Shown: piece after piece, positions 1 to 9,107 of the stretch
Layout of the letters: each line of letters starts with the position of its first letter
How positions within the stretch are numbered: position 1 is the stretch's first letter
From: an uncultured Opitutales bacterium
GTDB lineage: Bacteria > Verrucomicrobiota > Verrucomicrobiia > Opitutales > Intestinicryptomonadaceae
Direction of reading: 5' to 3'
Assembly: GCA_944389195.1 (NCBI GenBank)
Contig: CALXLM010000002.1
Span: forward strand, 1-64,000
Length of the DNA: 64,000 nt
Translations under genes and position numbers: made by a program
Notes under the pieces: model-generated
Told to the model about the DNA's origin: nothing
Databases searched by the model: none
What the model saw: the letters and a program-made list of their open reading frames with translations, nothing else

Positions 1-1
1 C

Positions 2-1477
2 ACGAGCAAGACCCTGAAGGTGAGCCGTCCGAACGTGTCGTTAAACGGAGCCAAGTACATGTGTTTGGTGTCGAACGCTGGGAACGCAAAGAACGAATAC
101 GCCTCCTCCAACGCGGCGACGCTTACCGTGAGGGCTTCGGCCACGATGTCGAAAGGGCCGGTTTCGGTGACTACGATTACCGGAAACAAAGCCGAGTTTA
201 GCGTTTCCGCCGCCGGATATAACGTAAAGTACACTTGGGAGATACGCGACTCTAAAAACAACGTCTTGTACAAGGTTGTCACTGACGAGCCTACTTTCTC
301 GTACGTATTCGATTCCGAGCTGAAAAGCGCCCGGGTTTATTGCACGGTGCAAAGCTATGACGACGACGGCGTGACGCTTTTGGGAACCGCTGTGACAAAA
401 CAGGCCACCATAAACGCCATGCAGGAAATTTCGGTAAAGGGATTGACAATCGGAGAGACCGGAGCCGAGAACGTCACGCTTACCGAGAACGGTTCGTTTA
501 GGGCATCGTACGGATTCACACTTTCGCTTACGGCCGAAGCGGAAGGATATTCCCCGCGCTACCAGTGGTATGAAAGCATTGACGGCGGCGCGTTTGCCGA
601 AATAAAGACCGGCAAGTCTAAGTTGTACAGGCCGTCCATAGCCGAAAAGGATTGGACGGGGGTTTCAAAGAAATCCTATTATTGCAAAGTGTACAATCAA
701 AACGCGGGGGGCGCGTCTGAGGATTACACCCCGATAGTGGACGTGTCGATCGGCGATCCCGCGGCTCCGGCCGACTGGGCAGGAAGGGGCTTGTTCTTTA
801 AAAACGAATCGGAAAACTTCGCGAACCTTACGCTGTTGTGTCTCGACAAAAGCCAAATCAGGATAATTCCGACAGATTCCGAAATGGCGAATTCCTATTT
901 CAAGTCGTCGACATACACGTACAGGCGTTTGGATTCGAAGCGGGCGAGCATAACGTTAAGATATACGCTTGTCACGCGCGATACCGAAACAGGAAAGGAA
1001 GTTTCGCAGGCATGTTCTTATACGGGGTCGGTTATTTTCGATTCTTCCGGAAATACGGCGGCGGTTGCGCTCATCGATTCGAACAGCGACGATATATATT
1101 ACGGGACGCTTTCGTACGCGACGCTGACGGGAGAGGCGCCGGCTTCGCTGCCGCTTGGCGTAGACATGTTGGCGTCGTTTAATGAGTCGGATACTGTTTC
1201 GATAAACATGTCGAGCGCGACCCAGTGCGTTGTTGATGACGGCAAAAGCCAAATCACGTACAGGTGCTCCTACGTCAGGAAGTCGAATTCCATCGGCGTT
1301 CTGACGCTGAACGGCACGGACGCCGGCGGAGCGACGGTGCAGCTTGAAATGGCGTTATGCTTTACCGACGCCGAAAACGCCATAGGGGTGGCCACGAAGA
1401 CAAGCACGCTTAACCGCGTCAAGACTGTGACGATGAGCCGTATTTTATTGTCTATTCCCTCCGGCGACGGGGAATAG
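2..1477 (+). CDS. Ig-like multi-domain surface protein, 5' truncated by the window edge
   Basis: The reading frame is open from the first bases, so the true start lies upstream; the GTG at 20 is internal. The visible part opens with the end of an Ig-like fold (Y-x-C-x-V-x-N-x-x-G, about residues 19-30). Two further Ig-like units follow at about 50-135 and 145-250; the second has the pattern YQWYES...YYCKVYN. The C-terminal 230 residues contain two beta-rich units (TYTYRRLDSKRASITLRY and a degenerate copy QITYRCSYVRKS), a pattern I associate with verrucomicrobial surface or exported proteins. No sortase, PEP-CTERM or autotransporter tail is visible. A strong terminator follows. It is probably an adhesin or cell-surface protein; a phage structural role cannot be excluded because the N-terminus is missing. 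Confidence 0.7.
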   Translation, partial: TSKTLKVSRPNVSLNGAKYMCLVSNAGNAKNEYASSNAATLTVRASATMSKGPVSVTTITGNKAEFSVSAAGYNVKYTWEIRDSKNNVLYKVVTDEPTFSYVFDSELKSARVYCTVQSYDDDGVTLLGTAVTKQATINAMQEISVKGLTIGETGAENVTLTENGSFRASYGFTLSLTAEAEGYSPRYQWYESIDGGAFAEIKTGKSKLYRPSIAEKDWTGVSKKSYYCKVYNQNAGGASEDYTPIVDVSIGDPAAPADWAGRGLFFKNESENFANLTLLCLDKSQIRIIPTDSEMANSYFKSSTYTYRRLDSKRASITLRYTLVTRDTETGKEVSQACSYTGSVIFDSSGNTAAVALIDSNSDDIYYGTLSYATLTGEAPASLPLGVDMLASFNESDTVSINMSSATQCVVDDGKSQITYRCSYVRKSNSIGVLTLNGTDAGGATVQLEMALCFTDAENAIGVATKTSTLNRVKTVTMSRILLSIPSGDGE

Positions 1478-1495
1478 CGGTTTTATTCCGATTCT

Positions 1496-1528
1496 AAAAA
1501 ACGGCCGCGCGAAAGCGGCCGTTTTTTT
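1496..1528 (+). terminator. Rho-independent terminator after the Ig-like gene
   Basis: A perfect 8-bp stem, ACGGCCGC (1501-1508) with GCGGCCGT (1515-1522), has a 6-base loop. Five A's precede it and seven T's follow, so it could work in both directions. It separates the surface-protein gene from squalene-hopene cyclase. Confidence 0.9.
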
Positions 1529-1583
1529 ATTTCAAAGCGTTGCGCTTTTCCCTGTTTTTGCGTTTTATGAGGTTAAACATCTG

Positions 1584-1610
1584 TTGACATTTGTGGGGAA
1601 ATGGTGTAAT
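1584..1610 (+). promoter_or_regulatory. Possible sigma70 promoter for squalene-hopene cyclase
   Basis: TTGACA (1584-1589) is followed after 15 bases by TGTAAT (1605-1610). The predicted transcript start is about 20 bases before the ATG at 1637. The spacer is shorter than the usual 16-18, so this is tentative. Confidence 0.35.
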
Positions 1611-1636
1611 CGTAGCATCAGAATATTTTTTTGAAA

Positions 1637-3685
1637 ATGTCGGAAAATAAACAATCGCAGGAAACGTTGAAGCAGTCCGTCAAAGGGCTCCGCGAAACAT
1701 TGCGCGCGGCTATCGACTGGGTGAAAATAAGGCAGGCCGACGACGGCATGTGGTGCGGCCCTCTCGAAACAAACTGCTGCATGGAGGCGCAGTGGGTGCT
1801 TGCGATGAATTTTATAGATTTCGACGATCCCAAAAAACCGAAAGTCCTCCAGTACATATTGGACAGGCAGCGCGAGGACGGCAGCTGGGACGTCTATTAC
1901 GGCTCTGAGCACGGGGACATAAACACGACGCTCGAATGTTATTTTGCGCTTCGGGTAAGCGGTTTCGACGTTGACGATCCCGCTATGGAGAAGGCGCGCA
2001 AGTGGCTTATTGAAAACAAGTGGACTGAGAGGATAAGGGTTTTTACAAAATACTGGCTTGCTTTGTTCGGCGAATGGCCGTGGGCGCACACTCCGGTGAT
2101 TCCGCCCGAGATGGTGTTTTTGCCCAAATGGTGCCCGTTTAACATATACGATTTTGCGGCGTGGGCGCGCGCGACGATGATGCCGATTTCAATCCTTTCG
2201 GCGAGGCGTCCGATAAAGGAGCTTCCCGAAAACTTGAGGCTCGACGAGCTCTTCCCCGAGGGCCGCGACAAAGTGGACTACAGGCTGCAGCGCAAGAGCA
2301 ACAAGGCGATAAGCTGGGACAATTTCTTTATGAAGCTCGACCATGCGCTTCACGCCTACAACCGCTCTCCCGTAAAGCCCTTTAGGGATTCGGCGATAAA
2401 GCTCGTTCTTCAATGGATGCTCGAGCATCAGGACGAGGACGGCGCATGGGGCGGAATTCAGCCACCGTGGATTTACGCAATAATAGTAATGTACGTCGAG
2501 GGCTTTTCGCTCGACCAGATAAACATGTCGAGGGCCATAGACGCGTTCAATTTGCATTGGCAGGTGCCGCGCGGAGAGGGGCTGATGCTGCAGGCGAGCG
2601 AAAGCCCCGTATGGGACACTTTCCTTACGATGACGGCTTTGATGGACGCCGGCGAAACTCCGGGAACGTCGCCCGAACTTCTGAAGGCGCTGGATTACGT
2701 TTTGGCGAAAGAAAACAGGTACCACGGCGATTGGTCGGTTATGGTCGGAAAGCATGTGGAGCCGGGAGGCTGGGCTTTTCAGCGCGCCAACAATTACTAT
2801 CCGGACATCGACGACGCGGCCATTGCAATATGCGCGCTCAAGCGCGTGCAAAAACTCCTTCCGAGGGAAAGCACGCGGGCCAGGCGTGTGGATTCGGCGA
2901 TACGCAGAACAGTCAACTGGATACTCGCAATGCAGAATCCAAACGGCGGCTGGGCGGCGTTCGACCGCGACAACACCCGCGCGCTCGTCACTAAAATACC
3001 ATTTGCGGATTTCGGAGAGATGCTCGATCCTCCCAGCGCCGATTTGACGGGGCATGTCGTTGAAGCTTTGGCAATGTGCGGATTTTCGCGCAACCATCCG
3101 GCCATTGCGCGCGCGGTGAAATATATGTACGACGAACAGGAGGACGACGGTTCTTGGTTCGGGAGGTGGGGCGTAAACTATATTTACGGGACGTGCGGCG
3201 TTCTGCCGGCCCTAATGGCTGTTGGGGATACCAAGGAAACGCCGCAGGTGCGCAGGGCGCTTGAATGGCTTGCGTCTAAGCAAAACAGCGACGGCGGTTG
3301 GGGCGAAAGCATAGCCTCATATATGGAGCCGAAATATTCCGGAACGGGAATTCCCTCGACAGCCTCCCAGACTGCTTGGGCGCTGATTGCGATAATGTCT
3401 GCAAACGACAAAAATTACGACGAATGCGTTTTGCGCGGCTGCAAATTCCTCGTTGATGCGCAGCGTTCCGACGGCACATGGGACGAGCCGTATTACACGG
3501 GCACGGGATTTCCGGGCTACGGTTTGGGCGCAAAGGTCGATTTGCGCAAAGGCGCGCCTCTCCCGCAGGGAAAGGAACTTGCGAGGGGGTTTATGCTAAA
3601 CTACAATTGGTATAGGCATTATTTCCCGATAACGGCCCTTGGAAGAGCCGAAAGATATTTCGCCTCCAGAAACAAAAAAATTTAG
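1637..3685 (+). CDS. shc: Squalene-hopene cyclase
   Basis: This 682-residue protein is full length for the family and should cyclise squalene to hopene or diplopterol at the membrane, giving hopanoids. The acid motif DIDD is at residue 390 inside GWAFQRANNYYPDIDDAA, the protonating site (usually DxDD). QW repeats of the form Q-x-x-DG-x-W recur along the chain (RQREDGSW, HQDEDGAWGG, MQNPNGGWAAFD, EQEDDGSWFGRWG, KQNSDGGWGE, AQRSDGTWDEPYYTGTGFPG). I chose the ATG at 1637; a TTG two codons upstream is the alternative. Its stop shares one base with the start of a PfkB kinase. The other hopanoid genes (hpnCDE, hpnH) are not in the window. Confidence 0.95.
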   Translation: MSENKQSQETLKQSVKGLRETLRAAIDWVKIRQADDGMWCGPLETNCCMEAQWVLAMNFIDFDDPKKPKVLQYILDRQREDGSWDVYYGSEHGDINTTLECYFALRVSGFDVDDPAMEKARKWLIENKWTERIRVFTKYWLALFGEWPWAHTPVIPPEMVFLPKWCPFNIYDFAAWARATMMPISILSARRPIKELPENLRLDELFPEGRDKVDYRLQRKSNKAISWDNFFMKLDHALHAYNRSPVKPFRDSAIKLVLQWMLEHQDEDGAWGGIQPPWIYAIIVMYVEGFSLDQINMSRAIDAFNLHWQVPRGEGLMLQASESPVWDTFLTMTALMDAGETPGTSPELLKALDYVLAKENRYHGDWSVMVGKHVEPGGWAFQRANNYYPDIDDAAIAICALKRVQKLLPRESTRARRVDSAIRRTVNWILAMQNPNGGWAAFDRDNTRALVTKIPFADFGEMLDPPSADLTGHVVEALAMCGFSRNHPAIARAVKYMYDEQEDDGSWFGRWGVNYIYGTCGVLPALMAVGDTKETPQVRRALEWLASKQNSDGGWGESIASYMEPKYSGTGIPSTASQTAWALIAIMSANDKNYDECVLRGCKFLVDAQRSDGTWDEPYYTGTGFPGYGLGAKVDLRKGAPLPQGKELARGFMLNYNWYRHYFPITALGRAERYFASRNKKI

Positions 3686-4533
3686 TGAAAAAGATCGTAT
3701 CGTTCGGAGAGATAGTCTGGGACACGTTTAGCGACGGCAGGGTTCTGGGCGGGGCTCCGCTGAATTTCGCGTACTACTGCTCGAGGCTCGGTATCGATGC
3801 GAAGCTGATAAGCGCCGTCGGGCGCGATGCAAAAGGCGCCGCCGCGCTCGAAACAATGGCGAGGTACGGGCTTTCGACCTCTTTGGTTTTGGAGAATGAA
3901 CATCCGACTGGGAAAGTTAATATTTCCCTCGACGGCGGCCGCGATGCCACCTATCGGATTTTGGAGAATTCGGCGTGGGACTATATCGAATGTTTTGATT
4001 CCGCCGCCGATGAGGTATCGTCGGCCGATGCATTCGTATTCGGAACTTTAGCGCAGCGTTCGGAAGTATCGAGCGGAGGTCTTTCGCGGCTTTTAGAGGC
4101 ATGCCCTTCCGGCTGTGTCAAGGCGGTGGACGTCAATTTGCGCTTAAATTTCTACACAAAAAAAACGATATGTTTTTCTTTGGAGAAGGCCGACGTTGTG
4201 AAGTTAAACGAGGCAGAACTCGATAAGATTTGCGACATCTTGGGATACGACGGGGACGCGCTAATGCGCGCAAAGTTTATATTCGACGCCTTTGGCCTGA
4301 AATATTTGATATTGACGCGTGGGGAGGACGGATACACGATTTTCGAAAAGGGAGGCATGTTTATAGGCAGGGCCAAGAAAGTCAAAATAGTCGATACGGT
4401 TGGCGCAGGAGACGCGTTTTTTGCCGCATTTATGGCTTCCGTTTTAAACGGCGCTTCTTCCGACGCGGCGGCCGAGAAGGGGGCCGAGTTGGCTGCGGAA
4501 GTGTGTTCGCGCCGCGGGGCGTTTTGTTTTTAA
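3685..4533 (+). CDS. PfkB-family sugar kinase (fructokinase-like)
   Basis: This is a 282-residue cytoplasmic ribokinase-family kinase that would phosphorylate a sugar with ATP. The N-terminal substrate glycines are in GGAPLNFAYYCSRLG with AVGRDAKG after them. The C-terminal signature DTVGAGDAFFAAF carries the catalytic Asp and the anion-hole GAGD. The protein is slightly short (family about 300-330) because the last helices are trimmed. The start is a GTG whose G is the last base of the upstream stop, so translation is probably coupled to the cyclase; no metabolic link between the two is obvious. Substrate is inferred; fructose is the best guess. Confidence 0.85.
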   Translation: MKKIVSFGEIVWDTFSDGRVLGGAPLNFAYYCSRLGIDAKLISAVGRDAKGAAALETMARYGLSTSLVLENEHPTGKVNISLDGGRDATYRILENSAWDYIECFDSAADEVSSADAFVFGTLAQRSEVSSGGLSRLLEACPSGCVKAVDVNLRLNFYTKKTICFSLEKADVVKLNEAELDKICDILGYDGDALMRAKFIFDAFGLKYLILTRGEDGYTIFEKGGMFIGRAKKVKIVDTVGAGDAFFAAFMASVLNGASSDAAAEKGAELAAEVCSRRGAFCF

Positions 4534-4685
4534 GTCGCGCCGCAAGCGCGCGGCGGGGCAAAGCAAGGCCCGCTTATGGGAGAGCGTTTCGAGGGGAATT
4601 TATGTTAGCGCATTTTGTGTCAATGCGCAACTGCTCCGAAAAACAGATTAGTACAGTCCTGTTTTGCTGCATTTTTTTCTGTGGG

Positions 4686-5660
4686 CTATTCCGACTTTTC
4701 CCGAACTATGAAGTGCGGGCGGCGCTTTGTCTCCAGATATATTTTTGACATATATTGCCCCAGCATGCCAAGGCAGAAAAGCTGCAGACCGCTAAGGAAG
4801 AAAATGACGCATATCATGGAGGTCCACCCGTATGCGGAATTGTGGAATATCAGCTGGCGGATTGAAAGCAGCACGATTGCTATGGACGAGAGTATGCAAA
4901 ACAGTATGCCCACAACCGCCGCGACCGCAAGTGGAATGGTTGAAAACGAAGTTAGCGCGTCGAGCGAATAGACTGCGAGGCCAAAGAACGACCATTTAGT
5001 AGAACCTGCCGGGCGCTCCACGTTGTCGTATTCAATCCACTTTGTTTTAAATCCAATCCATTCGTATATGCCTTTTGTGAACCTGTTGTATTCGGGCAAT
5101 TCAAGCACGGCGTCCAAAACTCTGCGCGTCATCAGGCGGTAGTCGCGCGCGCCTTCCGTAAATTTTAACGGAGACAGGGCGTTTAGTATTTTGTAAAACC
5201 ATTTCGCGCAGAACGTGCGCGCCGGAGGTTCGCCGTCTCGCGTTTTGCGCCTGGCCGCGACGGAGTCGAATCCGCCGTTTATGAGGGCGTCGAACATTTC
5301 GGGGAGCAGGGAGGGGGGATCCTGAAGGTCGGCGTCCATAACGGTTGCGAAGTCTCCCCTCGCGGCTTTCAATCCGGCGTACATTGCGGCCTCTTTACCG
5401 AAATTTCTGCTAAACGATATAAACCTTACGCGTTTGTCGTCGGCAGACATTTTCCTTAGGATTTCCAATGTTCCGTCGCTTGAACCGTCTTCGACGAATA
5501 TGAGTTCAAATTTCGGGTTTCCCATTTCCGACATGGCCTTGAGAAACTCCGCCTTGAATATTGGGAGCATTTCCTCCTCGTCGCGGCACGGCACTACGAC
5601 GCTCAACAGGCCGTCGAACAGCGGCTTGGCGATTTTGTTTTCCTCGGAAAGTTCGTCCAT
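4686..5660 (-). CDS. GT2 glycosyltransferase with C-terminal membrane anchor (GtrB/dolichol-phosphate mannosyltransferase type)
   Basis: This 324-residue protein would transfer a sugar from an NDP-sugar to a polyprenyl phosphate on the cytoplasmic face. A GT-A domain fills residues 1-230: LSVVVPCRDEEEMLP at the start, then EDGSSDGT, and DADLQDPP, which holds the DxD metal site plus the QDPP of this subfamily. Two membrane segments follow at about 235-260 and 275-300, as in GtrB/Csb303-like enzymes. It is divergent from the initiating phosphoglycosyl transferase at 5772 and opens the surface-glycan locus. Its product may feed a GT-C transferase not seen here. Confidence 0.88.
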   Translation of the reverse strand: MDELSEENKIAKPLFDGLLSVVVPCRDEEEMLPIFKAEFLKAMSEMGNPKFELIFVEDGSSDGTLEILRKMSADDKRVRFISFSRNFGKEAAMYAGLKAARGDFATVMDADLQDPPSLLPEMFDALINGGFDSVAARRKTRDGEPPARTFCAKWFYKILNALSPLKFTEGARDYRLMTRRVLDAVLELPEYNRFTKGIYEWIGFKTKWIEYDNVERPAGSTKWSFFGLAVYSLDALTSFSTIPLAVAAVVGILFCILSSIAIVLLSIRQLIFHNSAYGWTSMICVIFFLSGLQLFCLGMLGQYMSKIYLETKRRPHFIVREKSE

Positions 5661-5735
5661 CGTTTTTTCTGTATTTACACGTTATGTTTTTTTGGAGGAT
5701 TTGCAACAATATAAAACGGTTGCCTGCCTATTATG

Positions 5736-5763
5736 TTGACTTTCGGTTCGACATTTTTAACTT
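5736..5763 (+). promoter_or_regulatory. Candidate promoter of the phosphoglycosyl transferase gene
   Basis: TTGACT (5736-5741), a 16-base spacer and TAACTT (5758-5763) precede the ATG at 5772 by 8 bases, placing the transcript start almost at the start codon. The -10 box is weak. TAACTTTG (5758-5765) also happens to match the Bacteroidetes-type TAnnTTTG box. Confidence 0.3.
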
Positions 5764-5771
5764 TGCATGGA

Positions 5772-6425
5772 ATGTATAAATTCTTGAAAAGGGCTGAAGA
5801 CATAACGGTGTCGCTTGTGGTTTTGGCGGTATTGTCGCCTCTTATGGCCGCTGTTTGTATGGCGCTGTATTTTTCGGTGGGAAGCCCTATTTTTTACAAC
5901 CGCATGCGAGCCGGAAAGGGTGGAGCGCCGTTTAAGCTTTATAAGTTTCGCTCGATGACAGACGAAAAGGGGCCGGACGGTTTGGAGCTTCCAGACGATA
6001 AACGGATAACGCCCATCGGGAAATTCATACGCAAGACGAGCATCGACGAACTCCCGCAACTTTTTAACGTTCTTAAAGGCGACATGTCGCTCGTGGGACC
6101 CCGGCCTTTGCTGCTGGAATACAACGATATGTATTCGCCAAAGCATAAAAGGCGTCTCGACGTTCTTCCCGGAATAACGGGATACGCCGCGGTAAACGGG
6201 CGCAACGAAGTTTCGTTCAGCAAAAAGTTCGATATGGACGTGTATTACGTCGACAACGCCTCGTTTCTGCTCGACAATATCATATTGTTCAAGACGTTTT
6301 TTGCCGTTCTTGCCAGAAGGGGAAGTACGGAAACGACGGCTGTCGGGGAGGTTGACGATTTGGGTTTTGTAAAAAGGGTAGAGGAGATAAAAAGAAAAAA
6401 ATTAACCGGCGAACAAAAGCGCTAA
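5772..6425 (+). CDS. Initiating sugar phosphotransferase (PglC/WcaJ-type)
   Basis: This 217-residue monotopic phosphoglycosyl transferase would move a sugar-1-phosphate to undecaprenyl phosphate, the first step of a lipid-linked glycan. A re-entrant membrane helix lies at about residues 10-35. KFRSMT is followed by the catalytic Asp-Glu pair D92-E93 in TSIDELPQLFNVLKGDMSLVGPRPL, and then PGITGYAAVNGRNEVSF. It is the short form without the large N-terminal domains of WbaP/WcaJ. I chose the ATG at 5772 because the family starts directly before the hydrophobic helix; an ATG at 5733 adds 13 residues. No clear Shine-Dalgarno sequence is seen. Confidence 0.92.
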   Translation: MYKFLKRAEDITVSLVVLAVLSPLMAAVCMALYFSVGSPIFYNRMRAGKGGAPFKLYKFRSMTDEKGPDGLELPDDKRITPIGKFIRKTSIDELPQLFNVLKGDMSLVGPRPLLLEYNDMYSPKHKRRLDVLPGITGYAAVNGRNEVSFSKKFDMDVYYVDNASFLLDNIILFKTFFAVLARRGSTETTAVGEVDDLGFVKRVEEIKRKKLTGEQKR

Positions 6426-6700
6426 TGTTGCGCTCAAGCCGGGTTTGCGCGCAATTTGCAATGTTTTTGCCGCGTTTTTGCGGCGGCGTCCGGACAGCGC
6501 GCGAAGCAGGAAATTTCGGCGGCGGAACGCGCCCGGCAATATTGCCGCCAAAAAATCGGGCGTTATGCAGTGTGTGGATGCGCTTATGCGCGGGCGCGTT
6601 TTTTATGCGCGCCGTGGAGATTTGGGCCGCTTCCGACTGCTGATGCCGGAGGTTATCGCATCGCATATGGCAACCGGAGTGGCGCGCGGCAGGCGCTGGG

Positions 6701-8971
6701 CTATCTACCCTCAGATATCTTTGCGTCGTCGATATACAGCGACGAAGACGAGTCCAAGTTTCCGACAAATACGGACAAGCTCGCAAGGCGCGTTCCTTTT
6801 GGGGATTTTGCAACTATGCGCAGTTTTCCGAAATCGAAGAATCCCGACGGCAGTTGTTGGCGCTTCGACATAATCGTCTTTCCACGCTTGTCGTAAAAAG
6901 AGAGGCGCAGATAACATACGTCGCCAGCCTTCAGCTCTCCGTAAACTTTAGCTTCGGCAACGCAGGTTTTACCTTCGGAAATAGCTGCAGCTTGGGTAAG
7001 GCCGACAAAATTTTTTGAGGACATTTTCACGGAATATTTTCCAGAACTGGATAGTTTGTCGGTTATGACCAGCTTTTCCGAGCATCCTCCGGTTTTATAG
7101 GGACTCCATTTTTCGATTCCGTTTTCAAAATCGGAATTCAGTGTCTTTTCTGAGGCGTTTCTTGCCCTGCATGCGGTTTCCGCAAATTCCGCCCCGAACA
7201 ATTCCACGATGCGATTTGATATTTCTGGAATTTCGAGCGCCAGTAAATCCTCCGCTGCGTTTTCGGTTGCGTCTATGAAACTCATTTTTTCCCATATTGA
7301 AAAGTTGGATTTAGGATATTTTGTATTTTCATGATAGCGCCTTAGTGCGAGCCGCTTGCGGAGTTGCGCTATCTTGACCGCTTCGACAGTCGAAAGAATT
7401 TCTGCCGAATTTGCACGCGTGGCGCCAGGACGGAAAAAAAGTTTTTTTTGGAGATTATAGGTGTCGATAAAGGCCTTTGTAATATCGAAAACGAGCCGTA
7501 TTTCCATGATTCTATCGCGCGCGGTTCGGCATAGATAGGGAAGGCGTTCCGCGGCAGAAAGGGCGGCCTCCATCTTGGAGATGCTGCCGGAGTCGAGAAC
7601 CTCGGCTTGCGATTCCCGCTTAAACAATTTAAGCCATGAGTTTTTTACGTTTCTTTTGGTCCATGCGGCTTCGGCTACGGAGAAAAATTCCCTAATGTAC
7701 GGGGCGGCCTCTTTATAGTATGAGTCGAAAAATTCGCTTTCGATTTTCCCAGCGTCGGCGTCGGCGTTTTTTAGCATGGAGGTAATCACCCACATTTTGT
7801 GGGCGTCGTACGCCCATACGGGGGTGCTTTCGCATGTGTATAGGGTTGCGCCGCATTCGCACGCGAATTTAATAGATTCAGCCTCTATGCGCGCCGATCC
7901 GCGCGGAACAAAATAATGCAATCCGTAGTTATAGCTGTATATCCCGAGCCGCCCAACGCCTGAAGCCGCCCAACTTCTTATGAGTTCAGAGTCGATTTTT
8001 TTTTGGGTTTCGTCGAAGTTTTTGGAGCGATCCACGCAGAGGTATATGGCTGTGTTCGGGTGCATTTTGAAATCTGGCGGAGTTTCGGTGTACAGATATG
8101 CGAGCTCGCCGACGAATTTTCCGGGAAAATCCGTAGAGGCGCGCGCAGCAACCGAGTTTGTAAACGAGAACACGGCGTTTCCGTAATCTTCGTACCCGTG
8201 GGGGGTGGGGCGCCGGCGCAACATGAGCGTTTTTTGCGTGTCGTCGAAAGTGGGGGCGTCGGAATACGATGCGGAAAAAATTTTTTTCGACGGATTTTTC
8301 CTGAAAAAAACCCTTGCGTGCCAAGCCACAAATGCGCTGACGTCCCTGTTTAGAAAATCTATCTGCGGGTGTTTGCTTTCCGAGAAGCCTTTTCTGGCTC
8401 CTCCGCGCATCGCCAACCACTCAGGGTGCTTTTGCGCCACTTTTGGGTTTACGATTTTTCTTATGTTGTGGTTTTCCACAAGATAGGAGTCATTTTCCCC
8501 GTTGGCGAGATTGTAGGTTTTGTTTCTCGACGGGCTGAAATCGAAAAAACGGCCTAAATAAGAGAACTTTTTTGAGATTTTTCCGACCGGAATTTTTGTG
8601 CGTCCGTCTCGTTCCAAGCCCAGAGGGGGCGGCGCCATCACTTTTAGGCCGAGAAACTCTCTTGCGAATTCCCCGACGGCGGCTGGGGCGTCGTTTTCGT
8701 CGGAGTATTTTATCGACGCTTTTTTGCAAGACGCGCTCAAGATTATTTTTCCCTCTTGGCCTGAAAATTTTCCTAACTCTATTTCGTATCCTTCCGGCGT
8801 GTCCACACCGCTGGCAAATCCGAGCTTTTGCAGCAGATTAACGGCTTCGAGCTCCGGTTTCGAAATGCGGTCAGCGTGCAAGACGCGGGCATTCCAGCCT
8901 TTGCCCTTGCCGCCGGCCAAACAAACGACCGCGGCGCACGCGCAGGCAAGCGCTGTGAAGAAAATACGCAT
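6701..8971 (-). CDS. Secreted DUF4838-family putative glycoside hydrolase with C-terminal carbohydrate-binding-like domain
   Basis: This 756-residue protein starts with a Sec signal (MRIFFTALACACAAVVCLAG). The middle, about residues 80-500, fits the DUF4838 family of exported alpha-glucuronidase-like proteins: LGIYSYNYGLHYFVPRG, CESTPVWAYDAHKMWVIT, and a helical tail EFFDSYYKEAAPYIREFF. The last 150 residues (NSDFENGIEKWSPYKTG... to LYIDDAKISEG) have the shape of a CBM4/9-like beta-sandwich. It lies divergent from the fibre-like gene at 9137 and the two share a short regulatory region with an inverted repeat. It is the one predicted degradative enzyme in the glycan synthesis locus. The start is set by the signal peptide; 30 extra in-frame codons upstream look non-coding. 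Confidence 0.8.
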   Translation of the reverse strand: MRIFFTALACACAAVVCLAGGKGKGWNARVLHADRISKPELEAVNLLQKLGFASGVDTPEGYEIELGKFSGQEGKIILSASCKKASIKYSDENDAPAAVGEFAREFLGLKVMAPPPLGLERDGRTKIPVGKISKKFSYLGRFFDFSPSRNKTYNLANGENDSYLVENHNIRKIVNPKVAQKHPEWLAMRGGARKGFSESKHPQIDFLNRDVSAFVAWHARVFFRKNPSKKIFSASYSDAPTFDDTQKTLMLRRRPTPHGYEDYGNAVFSFTNSVAARASTDFPGKFVGELAYLYTETPPDFKMHPNTAIYLCVDRSKNFDETQKKIDSELIRSWAASGVGRLGIYSYNYGLHYFVPRGSARIEAESIKFACECGATLYTCESTPVWAYDAHKMWVITSMLKNADADAGKIESEFFDSYYKEAAPYIREFFSVAEAAWTKRNVKNSWLKLFKRESQAEVLDSGSISKMEAALSAAERLPYLCRTARDRIMEIRLVFDITKAFIDTYNLQKKLFFRPGATRANSAEILSTVEAVKIAQLRKRLALRRYHENTKYPKSNFSIWEKMSFIDATENAAEDLLALEIPEISNRIVELFGAEFAETACRARNASEKTLNSDFENGIEKWSPYKTGGCSEKLVITDKLSSSGKYSVKMSSKNFVGLTQAAAISEGKTCVAEAKVYGELKAGDVCYLRLSFYDKRGKTIMSKRQQLPSGFFDFGKLRIVAKSPKGTRLASLSVFVGNLDSSSSLYIDDAKISEGR

Positions 8972-9085
8972 GTTTGCAAATATTGGGCGGACTCGTAATT
9001 TTGTCAAACATAACGGCCTTTCCCCGCGCAAAAATCGCCGCTTGCGCCTGCATGCGCGCAAGCGGTTGGTACCCTTTTATCAAAA

Positions 9086-9107
9086 GTTTCAAAAGTTCTT
9101 TTGAAAC
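9086..9107. promoter_or_regulatory. 10-bp inverted repeat, likely operator
   Basis: GTTTCAAAAG (9086-9095) and CTTTTGAAAC (9098-9107) are perfect inverse copies separated by TT. The right arm covers the -35 box (9101-9106) of the fibre-like gene, and the site lies between divergent genes. Position and symmetry suggest a dimeric regulator site; a hairpin is less likely because no T-run follows. Confidence 0.55.

Noticed and set aside
20-22. GTG as start of the first gene
   Set aside because: The frame is open to the window edge and the sequence begins mid-way through an Ig-like domain, so the gene starts upstream.
2189-3097. 302-codon open frame on the minus strand
   Set aside because: It is antisense to squalene-hopene cyclase; no signal, no domain.
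6534-6547. Perfect 14-base palindrome CGGCAATATTGCCG
   Set aside because: It has no loop, no T-run on either strand in the right place, and lies in a 275-base gap at the end of converging genes; too short to support a function.
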